Assembly (NCBI GenBank): GCA_964576715.1
Contig: CAZNWE010000027.1
Coordinates: forward strand, 1-47,791
Direction: 5' to 3'
Length of the DNA stretch: 47,791 nucleotides
Origin: SLRI01 sp964576715
GTDB taxonomy: Bacteria; Pseudomonadota; Alphaproteobacteria; Geminicoccales; Geminicoccaceae
Shown here: positions 1 through 6,417 of the stretch, in pieces
How positions within the stretch are numbered: the stretch's first letter is position 1
Layout: each line of letters opens with the position of its first letter
Translations under genes and position numbers: made by a program
Notes under the pieces: model-generated
Told to the model about the DNA's origin: nothing
Seen by the model: the letters and a program-made list of their open reading frames with translations, nothing else
Databases searched by the model: none

Positions 1-518
1 TATTCGTAGACGCGGCCGAGAAGGTCGCGGGCGCGGTCGGTGCCGTTGGTCAGCTCGATCTCGGAGAAGAGGTCGATGAGCTCGGCGAGCATGGTCTGAT
101 TGAGGGTCGGGCGGGCGTAGTTCTTGGGCAGCACGCCTTTCAGGCCCTCGTTGGCGGGGACGTCCTCGATCGCCTGCATGGCGTTGTCGATGAGGCCGCC
201 GATGGCGACCTTGCGGCCGTCGGGCAGCGTCGTCTCGGTGCGGGCGTTGGCCTTCAGGTAGGACCAGCGGGCGGGTTCGGGGACCCAGAAGACGTTCTCG
301 GCGAGGTATTCCTCGGGGTCCTCGGGGTCGGCGTACGCGTCTTCCCGGAGCTTCGCGTGGTGCAGCTCGAAGGCTTCGGAGATGTATTTGAGGAAGATGA
401 GGCCCAAGGCCACGTGCTTGTATTCGGAGGGCTCGAGGTTGCCGCGTAGCTTGTCGGCGGCCTTGAAGAGGTCGGCGGCGAAGTCGAGGTCTTTCTTGAT
501 GGTCTGCTGGTCCGACAA
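1..518 (-). CDS. hsdM: Type I restriction-modification DNA methyltransferase subunit (HsdM), N-terminal part
   Basis: Only the first 172 or so codons are in the window; the gene runs off the left edge. The protein begins MSDQQTIKKDLDFAADLF and contains the helical HsdM N-terminal domain (KHVALGLIFLKYISEAF, NVFWVPEPARW, LKGVLPKNYARP) ending in DLLGRVYEY, just before the N6-adenine methylase domain would start. Family knowledge: HsdM methylates adenine within the HsdS-specified site. The start is TTG at 518, chosen because GAGGAA lies 6 nt upstream; the frame stays open further upstream but has no better start. HsdS and HsdR would be expected beyond the left edge and cannot be checked here. Confidence 0.9.
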   Translation of the reverse strand, partial: MSDQQTIKKDLDFAADLFKAADKLRGNLEPSEYKHVALGLIFLKYISEAFELHHAKLREDAYADPEDPEEYLAENVFWVPEPARWSYLKANARTETTLPDGRKVAIGGLIDNAMQAIEDVPANEGLKGVLPKNYARPTLNQTMLAELIDLFSEIELTNGTDRARDLLGRVYE

Positions 519-792
519 ATCGCGTTCCTCGGCCGGGCGCTGGTATGAGCGCAGGATGTCTCTACCCGAGGTTCTACGTGAGCGACCGGCGGTGTGCCAA
601 CATCATGTTGCTCAGCGTGTCATGATGCTCCCGCGCACCTGCCGATGATGTCATGCCGGACCTATTCGGGTGTCGACATTACGCCACCACGAGGGCCTCG
701 TCCCGACCCAAAAGACCGGATGGGCCCGGGAAGGCGTGCCTTCCCGGATCTTCTCTTGCGTCTCCTTCGCCGCCAGGCAGCAACTGCGCATT
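519..792. other. Intergenic spacer between hsdM and the toxin-antitoxin pair
   Basis: No credible gene is visible. It holds an inverted repeat (CATCATG ... CATGATG, around 600-626) upstream of hsdM and, at 715-754, the first copy of a 40-bp repeat described separately. Confidence 0.6.
715..754. repeat. 40-bp direct repeat with hairpin, copy 1 (left of toxin-antitoxin pair)
   Basis: This 40-bp segment recurs without a mismatch at 2006-2045. Its core is a perfect 10-bp stem (726-735 pairing with 738-747, arm CCGGGAAGGC) around a 2-nt loop, followed by ATCTTCT. It belongs to the same general hairpin family as the elements near 2611, 11981, 30133 and 34098. Confidence 0.9.
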
Positions 793-827
793 AGACAATT
801 GTCTCTTTTTGTCTTATTTTTAGACAA
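793..827 (+). promoter_or_regulatory. Palindromic operator upstream of the Xre antitoxin
   Basis: Two inverted repeats of the same word lie in an AT-rich stretch directly before the antitoxin: a perfect palindrome AGACAATTGTCT at 793-804, then TTGTCT-7nt-AGACAA at 809-827. A strong ribosome binding site (AAGGAG, 828-833) follows. The repeated TTGTCT/AGACAA half-sites are what would be expected of an autorepressing Xre-family antitoxin. The exact -10/-35 elements are not clear. Confidence 0.7.
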
Positions 828-839
828 AAGGAGATTGCC

Positions 840-1256
840 ATGCAGCCGCTTCTCGACCATCGCCCGCCTTCCTCGCCCATCGAGGCGAGTGGGTATGCGT
901 CCGACGAAATCCAGGCCATGCAGCGAACCGTGGGGAACATTTTCGCGCGGTGGGGGGTGACGGATGGCGAGGCGGCGGTGATCCTGGGGGGGATTTCGGC
1001 CAAGACGGTTCGGCGGTGGCGGGAGGGGGCTTTTGGGCGGGTGAACCGGGACCTGGCGGATCGGCTGTCGCTGGTGCTCGGGATCCACAAGGCGCTCAGG
1101 ATCATTTTTCGCGAGCCGGCGGTCGGCTATGCCTGGATGCGCAAGGCCAATGCGGAGCTCGGCGGGGTGACGCCGGTGGCGCTCTTGCTGCGGGGTGGTA
1201 TGGCCGATCTGGAGCGGTTGCGGCGGTATCTGGATGCGGTGCGGGGCGGCTGGTGA
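840..1256 (+). CDS. Xre/MbcA/ParS-family antitoxin
   Basis: 138 aa. The N-terminal half contains an HTH-like region (NIFARWGVTDGEAAVILGG followed by SAKTVRRWREG). The C-terminal half is the toxin-binding DUF2384 type (LADRLSLVLGIHKALRIIF ... AVGYAWMRKAN ... LRGGMADLERLRRYLDAVRGGW). Family knowledge: such antitoxins bind and inhibit RES-domain toxins and repress their own promoter. The ATG at 840 is preceded by AAGGAG. Its stop overlaps the GTG start of the RES toxin (GTGA), which indicates translational coupling. The palindromes at 793-827 are the probable operator. Confidence 0.92.
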   Translation: MQPLLDHRPPSSPIEASGYASDEIQAMQRTVGNIFARWGVTDGEAAVILGGISAKTVRRWREGAFGRVNRDLADRLSLVLGIHKALRIIFREPAVGYAWMRKANAELGGVTPVALLLRGGMADLERLRRYLDAVRGGW

Positions 1257-1984
1257 CGCTGCCGCCATTGGCGCTGGACGCGCCGGTTTCGCGGGTGGTT
1301 TGGGGCGAGACGCATCGGCTGGTGCTGTCGCATTTTCCGCCGATCGATCTTTATGACGACGTCGCCGATCCGCACGACTGGGAGGCCTTGGCGCGGGCGC
1401 AGGCGCGGACCAATCCGCGCATCCTGGAGGAGATCGGCGATCTGTCGCTGGTGCCGCCGGAGCGGCGGATCGGGGGGCCTGGAGCATCCTGGGTCATGGC
1501 GGCCTTCACCCATGTGTCGAAGGACCGGACCTCGCGGTTCAGCGACGGCAGCCATGGGGTCTATTACGCGGGCGACCGGTTGGAGACGGCGCTACGTGAG
1601 CACACGCATCACCTGGGCCGGTTCTATGCGGCGGCCGGAATGGATGCGGGTTGGCTCTCGGAGGTGCGGCAGCTGGTGGGCGCGATCGATGCCCTGCTGC
1701 TCGATCTGCGCGGGCCGGGCTTCGCCCTGCTGCTCGACCCGGACGATTACGGCCCGCCGCAGGCCTTCGCGCGGCATCACCGCGGTCTCGGTGCGAACGG
1801 CATCGTCTATCCGAGCGTGCGGCATCCGCCGGGGCAGTGCATCGCCGCGTTCCACCCCGACGTGGTGACGCCGCCGGCGCAGGGCGATCACTACCGCTAC
1901 TACTGGGACGCCGATGCCGGGAACGGGGGGCGCATCACCTATGCCCGCAAGCTCACCGGCGACCGCGCGATCTACGCACTGTAG
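1253..1984 (+). CDS. RES-domain toxin
   Basis: 243 aa. The start is GTG at 1253, overlapping the antitoxin stop, and the frame agrees with the conserved N-terminus. RES hallmarks are visible: an Arg in TSRFSDGSHGVYYAGD (about residues 92-107), the Glu in LETALREHTHHLGRFY just after it, and the Ser of GIVYPSVRHP (about residue 187). Family knowledge: RES toxins paired with Xre antitoxins (MbcT, Res) destroy NAD+. Length and gene order (antitoxin first, overlapping) match the family. The gene ends 21 bp before the second 40-bp repeat. Confidence 0.92.
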   Translation: MTLPPLALDAPVSRVVWGETHRLVLSHFPPIDLYDDVADPHDWEALARAQARTNPRILEEIGDLSLVPPERRIGGPGASWVMAAFTHVSKDRTSRFSDGSHGVYYAGDRLETALREHTHHLGRFYAAAGMDAGWLSEVRQLVGAIDALLLDLRGPGFALLLDPDDYGPPQAFARHHRGLGANGIVYPSVRHPPGQCIAAFHPDVVTPPAQGDHYRYYWDADAGNGGRITYARKLTGDRAIYAL

Positions 1985-2005
1985 CCGGCCGCCACCCGCC
2001 TAAAT

Positions 2006-2045
2006 ACCGGATGGGCCCGGGAAGGCGTGCCTTCCCGGATCTTCT
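2006..2045. repeat. 40-bp direct repeat with hairpin, copy 2 (right of toxin-antitoxin pair)
   Basis: Identical to 715-754 over 40 bp and in the same orientation. Lying just after the RES toxin stop, the hairpin could act as its terminator, although the following ATCTTCTTA is only weakly U-rich. Together the two copies bracket the toxin-antitoxin pair. Confidence 0.9.
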
Positions 2046-2225
2046 TACCCTTTTCCTGCGCGCCCCTTCGTCTATTCGCCGCTGCTCCACCGCTCGCCGG
2101 TGCGGCGCCCGGCGCCCTCGGGCGTGCCGAGTGGTGCGTGGGCGGCAGCGAGGCTGGCGAGCCTCGCGGCGACGGCCCGGCTCGGGTCGGCGGGTCGCCA
2201 TCCGGGCCGGCAGACGGTGGTGTCG

Positions 2226-2456
2226 AGCACGCCGGCCGAGACGGCATGTCTACAGGCGGTGGACTATTTCCTCTGGGCGCTGCAGCGTTTCTACGAGCGA
2301 AAGGAGGATCGGTTTCTGGAGCTGATCTGGCCGCAGGTCGGCGAGGTGCACGATCTGGACATCATGATCGACCGGCGCCAGGGCGCCTTCTTCACGCGCG
2401 ACCGGCCGCTGACGTCGGCGATATGGGGCGAGGGAGAACAAGAACCGGGGATATAG
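2226..2456 (+). pseudogene. C-terminal remnant of a DUF3800 protein
   Basis: An open stretch reads STPAETACLQAVDYFLWALQ, then RFYERKEDRFLELIWPQVGE and VHDLD, which matches the C-terminal end of DUF3800 proteins (LQAxDYxLWALQRxYER...VHDLD). The upstream part of the domain, including its N-terminal acidic motifs, is missing: the 180 bp before it encode only Ala/Arg-rich low-complexity residues in every frame. I read this as a decayed fragment. DUF3800 genes are often carried in accessory DNA, in keeping with the repeats and toxin-antitoxin pair next to it. Confidence 0.6.
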
Positions 2457-2610
2457 GGTCTCACGGGCCGAAGCCCCTGACCACACGGCGTGGAGCCGAA
2501 TTTTGTCCCCGCCTAATCTTAGTGTCGGTCATCTACGGGAGAATTTCAAGCCTTCACTTGCTCACCGCAATGCTTCCGCGTGCACCACCCCCGAAAGTCC
2601 GGAGGGGGCG

Positions 2611-2640
2611 CGGGGGAACTCAGTTCCCCCGTTCTTTTTT
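2611..2640 (+). terminator. Hairpin plus T-tract (member of the interspersed hairpin family)
   Basis: CGGGGGAACT (2611-2620) pairs with AGTTCCCCCG (2622-2631) and is followed by TTCTTTTTT, a good intrinsic terminator on the + strand. A second pairing (CCCCC at about 2588-2592 with GGGGG at about 2604-2608) precedes it. It separates the DUF3800 remnant from the Lrp-like remnant on the other strand. Confidence 0.75.
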
Positions 2641-2641
2641 C

Positions 2642-2811
2642 CTCCTGCCGGCTGCGGCAGTGTCGTCGCCAGCAGGAGGTTGGTTTCGCTGGTTTTGACG
2701 CCTTCGAGGTTGCGGATCTTGGTGATGGGGGCGTCGAGGGCGAGCCGCATCAGGCCGCGGAACGGGCAGTTGGCGGAATTGGGCAGTAGCGTTCTACCCG
2801 TCTTGCTGTAA
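2642..2811 (-). pseudogene. C-terminal remnant of an Lrp/AsnC-type regulator
   Basis: Read on the minus strand, this segment encodes LMRLALDAPITKIRNLEGVK followed by TSETNLLLATTL, which resembles the end of the Lrp/AsnC ligand-binding domain (LxxxVLDRIxxxxGVxxTETxLxL). No HTH domain is present: a short run continues upstream (SANCPFRG) and then the sequence meets the arginase promoter region. After the remnant the frame reads straight into the 2611 hairpin element. Lrp-type regulators are commonly divergent from arginase/ornithine cyclodeaminase genes, so this could be the lost local regulator. The match is short, so confidence is moderate. Confidence 0.45.
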
Positions 2812-2841
2812 TGCTCGTCATCAGGCGATCACGAGGGTGCC

Positions 2842-3768
2842 ATGGACCCGACGAGCTGCATCCTGGTGGGTGCCCCGGTCGACAGCGGCAAGCGACGTCG
2901 GGGCTGCCTGATGGGGCCGGATGCGTACCGCACGGCAGGGCTGGCGGAGGCGCTGATCGAGCTCGGGCATCGCGTCGTCGATCAGGGCAATGTGCTGCCG
3001 GGCGAGCCGCCGGCACTGCCGGCTGCCGATCCGCGGGTTTATGGCCTGGCCGAGACGGTCGCCTGGACGCGGAGCCTGCGGGTCGCGGCCGAGCGGGCGA
3101 TGGGCCTGGGGCTGCCGATCTTTCTCGGTGGCGATCACGCGTTGTCGTTGGGGACGGTGGCCGGGGTGGCGGCGCATGCGGCGGCGGCGGGGCGGCCGCT
3201 CTTCGTGCTCTGGCTCGATGCGCATACCGACCTGCACACGCCGCTGACCACCGATTCGGGCAATCTGCACGGCACGCCGCTCGGCTACATTTCTGGCCTG
3301 CCGGGCTTCGAGGCGTTGCCGCCGATGCCGGCGGTGGTGCCGGCCGAGCGGATCGCGATGCTGGGTTTGCGCTCGGTCGATGCGGCCGAGCAGGCGGCGT
3401 TGCGGCAAAGTGCGATGACCGTGGCCGACATGCGGGCGATCGACGAGGGGGGGATCGCACCGCCGCTCGCCGCGTTCATCGCCGAGGTGGCGGCGGCGGA
3501 GGGCATGCTGCACGTCTCGCTCGATGTCGATTTCCTCGATCCGGGGATCGCGCCCGCGGTGGGGACGACGGTGCCGGGCGGGGCGACGTTCCGCGAGGCG
3601 CATCTGGTGATGGAGATGCTGTGCGACAGCGGGCTCGTCAGCTCGCTGGACCTGGTCGAGCTCAACCCGTTTCTGGACGAGCGGGGGCGGACGGCGTCGT
3701 TGATGGTCGACCTCACCGCCTCGCTGCTCGGCCGCCGGGTCTTCGATCGGCCGACACATGGTTACTGA
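2842..3768 (+). CDS. rocF: Arginase
   Basis: 308 aa, the usual arginase length. Hydrolyses L-arginine to ornithine and urea in the cytoplasm. Binuclear manganese site motifs are all visible: GGDHALS (about residue 96), WLDAHTDLHT (Asp/His/Asp around 126-130), SGNLHGTPLGY, and SLDVDFLDPGIAPAVGTTVPGG (Asp pair around 228-230), with ELNPFLDERGRTA near the end. The ATG at 2842 has GAGGG upstream. It is followed 53 bp downstream by ornithine cyclodeaminase, giving a route from arginine to ornithine to proline, and then by an NhaC-type transporter. Confidence 0.95.
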   Translation: MDPTSCILVGAPVDSGKRRRGCLMGPDAYRTAGLAEALIELGHRVVDQGNVLPGEPPALPAADPRVYGLAETVAWTRSLRVAAERAMGLGLPIFLGGDHALSLGTVAGVAAHAAAAGRPLFVLWLDAHTDLHTPLTTDSGNLHGTPLGYISGLPGFEALPPMPAVVPAERIAMLGLRSVDAAEQAALRQSAMTVADMRAIDEGGIAPPLAAFIAEVAAAEGMLHVSLDVDFLDPGIAPAVGTTVPGGATFREAHLVMEMLCDSGLVSSLDLVELNPFLDERGRTASLMVDLTASLLGRRVFDRPTHGY

Positions 3769-3821
3769 GACGATGGCAACCAGCATGGCGTGTGGTTGCC
3801 GACCTGCCGGAAGGAGCGACC

Positions 3822-4874
3822 ATGGCCGGGCCTAGTGCTTCCGAGCTCGCTTTTGTGCCGTTCGTCAGTGTCGAGCACATGATGCAGCTGGTGCACTGGA
3901 TCGGCATCGAGCCGATGCTCTGCGATCTTGCGGCCTATATCGAGGACGATTTCCGCCGCTGGGAGCTGTTCGACAAGACGCCGCGGATCGCCTCGCATTC
4001 GCACGAGGGGGTGATCGAGCTGATGCCGACCTCGGATGGCGAAGTCTACGGCTTCAAGTATGTCAACGGTCATCCGAAGAACACGCGGGCGGGGCTGCAG
4101 ACGGTGACCGCCTTCGGGCTTTTGGCCCGGGTGGATACCGGCTATCCGGTGCTGTTGAGCGAGATGACGGTGCTCACCGCCATGCGCACGGCGGCGACCT
4201 CGGCCATGGTGGCGCGGCATCTGGCCCCGGCCGGTGCCAGGACCATGGCGATGATCGGCAACGGCGCGCAGTCGGAGTTCCAGGCGCTGGCGATGAAGGC
4301 GCTGGTCGGCATCGACACGGTCAGGCTCTTCGATATCGACCCTGCGGCCACGGCCCGGGCGGTGCGCAATCTCGACGGGCTCGGGCTCTCGCTCGTGGCC
4401 TGCCGGACGCCGGAGGAGGCGATCGAGGGAGCGCAGATCGTCACCACCTGCACGGCCGACAAGCAGTTCGCCACCATCCTGACCGACAACATGGTGGGCA
4501 GAGGGATTCACATCAACGCCATCGGCGGCGACTGCCCGGGCAAGACGGAGCTGCACCAGGGTATCCTGCTGCGCGCGGACGTCTTCGTCGAGTACGCGCC
4601 GCAGACCCGGATCGAGGGCGAGATCCAGCAGGTGCCCGAGGATTTCCCGGTGACCGAGATGTGGCAGGTGATCAACGGTGCGGCACAAGGCCGGGTCAGC
4701 GACCAGCAGATCACGCTCTTCGACGGGGTGGGCTTTGCGATCGAGGACTTCTCGGCGCTGCGCTACGTGCGGGATCGCATCGCCGGCACCGGCTTCTACC
4801 AGAACCTCGACATGATCGCCGATCCCGACGATCCGCGTGACCTGTTCGGCATGCTGCAACGGGCGAAGGGGTAG
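3822..4874 (+). CDS. ocd: Ornithine cyclodeaminase
   Basis: 350 aa. Converts L-ornithine to L-proline and ammonia using bound NAD+. The ornithine cyclodeaminase/mu-crystallin fold is shown by the N-terminal substrate region (FKYVNGHPKNTRAGLQTVTAFG), the Rossmann segment MAMIGNGAQSEFQALAM (about residues 141-157), the acidic end of the second strand (VRLFDIDP), and GIHINAIGGDCPGKTELH. The start is ATG 3822 with AAGGAG 5 nt upstream; the frame is open upstream but that part is antisense-like. It sits in an operon after arginase. Confidence 0.94.
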   Translation: MAGPSASELAFVPFVSVEHMMQLVHWIGIEPMLCDLAAYIEDDFRRWELFDKTPRIASHSHEGVIELMPTSDGEVYGFKYVNGHPKNTRAGLQTVTAFGLLARVDTGYPVLLSEMTVLTAMRTAATSAMVARHLAPAGARTMAMIGNGAQSEFQALAMKALVGIDTVRLFDIDPAATARAVRNLDGLGLSLVACRTPEEAIEGAQIVTTCTADKQFATILTDNMVGRGIHINAIGGDCPGKTELHQGILLRADVFVEYAPQTRIEGEIQQVPEDFPVTEMWQVINGAAQGRVSDQQITLFDGVGFAIEDFSALRYVRDRIAGTGFYQNLDMIADPDDPRDLFGMLQRAKG

Positions 4875-4927
4875 CGCAGCACCGCCGATCACGTTGAACC
4901 TTCACCGCAAGCAGAAAGGGAACCCTC

Positions 4928-6361
4928 ATGGACACAGACATCCCGGCCGGGGCGCGCAAGCCGCATCTCTGGGAGGCGGTGATCTCGCTGTTCTCGCTGG
5001 TCGTCGGCATCAGTGTCTCGATCGTCGTCTACGGTCTCGACCCGCAGGTGCCGATGCTGCTCGGCGTGATCGTCTCGAGTGTCGTCGCCCTGCGTTGCGG
5101 CTTCAGCTGGGGCACCATCCAAAGCGGCATGGTGCAGGGCATCGCCAACGCCTTGCCGGCGATGATCATCCTGCTCGTGGTCGGCATCCTGATCGGGATC
5201 TGGATCCTGGCGGGGGTGGTGCCGACGCTGATCTATTACGGCCTCACCTTCATGTCGCCGGCGGTCTTCCTGCCGGCGACACTCTTGATCTGTGCGATCA
5301 CCTCGCTCGCCACGGGTACCAGCTGGGGGACGTCGGGGACGATCGGCGTGGCCTTGATGGGCATCGGTGCGGGGCTCGGCTTTCCCTTGCCGATCGTCGC
5401 GGGTGCCGTCCTTTCCGGGGCCTATTTCGGTGACAAGATGTCGCCGCTCTCGGACACCACCAACCTCGCCCCGGCGATGGCCGGCACCGATCTTTTCACG
5501 CACATCCGGCACATGACCTACACGACCAGTGTCGCGTTCTCGCTCACACTGGTGATCGAGATCCTGCTCGGCCTGCGCTACAGCGATGTGGGCGGTGACC
5601 TCAGCCGCATCGAGACCATGCTGACGACGCTCGAGAGCACGTTTACCATCAACCCGGTGCTGATCCTGCCAGCACTGATCGTGCTCTTTGTCTCCTATCG
5701 CCGGATGCCGGCCATACCCGGCATCACGCTCGGTGTCCTGGCCGGTGCGATCTGTGCTGTCGGCCTGCAAGGCGCCGACTACGAGGCGTTGGCGAACGCT
5801 GCCTTCGGCGGCTATGTGGCGGATACCGGGGTTGCCGAGGTCGACGATCTGTTGAGCCGGGGTGGGCTCGAATCGATGTTCTTCACGATCAGCCTGATCA
5901 TCGTCGCGATGATGTTCGGCGGCGTGATGGAGCGGACCAGCCAGCTCAAGGTCATCGCCGACGAGATCCTGAACTACGCCAAGACGACGGGCTCGCTGAT
6001 CGTCTCGACGGTGCTCACCTGCATCGCCGCCAACCTGATCCTCTGTGACCAGTACATGGCGATCGTGATGGGGGCGCGCACCTATGCCCCGGCCTTTCGC
6101 GAGCGCGGCCTGGCGCCGGAGAACCTGTCGCGGGCGGTCGAGGATTCGGCCACCGTCACCGCCAATCTCGTCCCCTGGAACTCCGGCGGCGCCTTTCAGG
6201 CGGCGACCCTGGGCGTGGCGACGATCGCCTATCTGCCGTTCAACTTCTTCTGCTGGCTGTCGCCGATCGTGACGATCGTCTTCGGCATGATGGGCTGGAC
6301 GATCACCAAGGCCGAGCCCGAGCCCGAGCCCACCGCCCCGGCGGTCAGCGCGGCCGAGTAG
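4928..6361 (+). CDS. nhaC: NhaC-family antiporter
   Basis: 477 aa integral membrane protein with about 10-12 hydrophobic segments. NhaC motifs include TSLATGTSWGTSGTIGVALM, AGAVLSGAYFGDKMSPLSDT and a C-terminal NLVPWNSGGAFQAATLGV. The gene starts at ATG 4928 with AAGGG upstream and ends in a Glu/Pro tail (EPEPEPTAPAV). Biochemically characterised members exchange Na+ for H+; other members of the superfamily move organic acids or amino acids. Lying directly behind arginase and ornithine cyclodeaminase, it may supply arginine or export ornithine or a cation in exchange. That substrate role is inference. Confidence 0.88.
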   Translation: MDTDIPAGARKPHLWEAVISLFSLVVGISVSIVVYGLDPQVPMLLGVIVSSVVALRCGFSWGTIQSGMVQGIANALPAMIILLVVGILIGIWILAGVVPTLIYYGLTFMSPAVFLPATLLICAITSLATGTSWGTSGTIGVALMGIGAGLGFPLPIVAGAVLSGAYFGDKMSPLSDTTNLAPAMAGTDLFTHIRHMTYTTSVAFSLTLVIEILLGLRYSDVGGDLSRIETMLTTLESTFTINPVLILPALIVLFVSYRRMPAIPGITLGVLAGAICAVGLQGADYEALANAAFGGYVADTGVAEVDDLLSRGGLESMFFTISLIIVAMMFGGVMERTSQLKVIADEILNYAKTTGSLIVSTVLTCIAANLILCDQYMAIVMGARTYAPAFRERGLAPENLSRAVEDSATVTANLVPWNSGGAFQAATLGVATIAYLPFNFFCWLSPIVTIVFGMMGWTITKAEPEPEPTAPAVSAAE

Positions 6362-6417
6362 CGCGCCGGCCCAGGGGTGCGGAGGAGCCGCGGTCCGGGC
6401 ACTGAGTCGGGCCGCGC

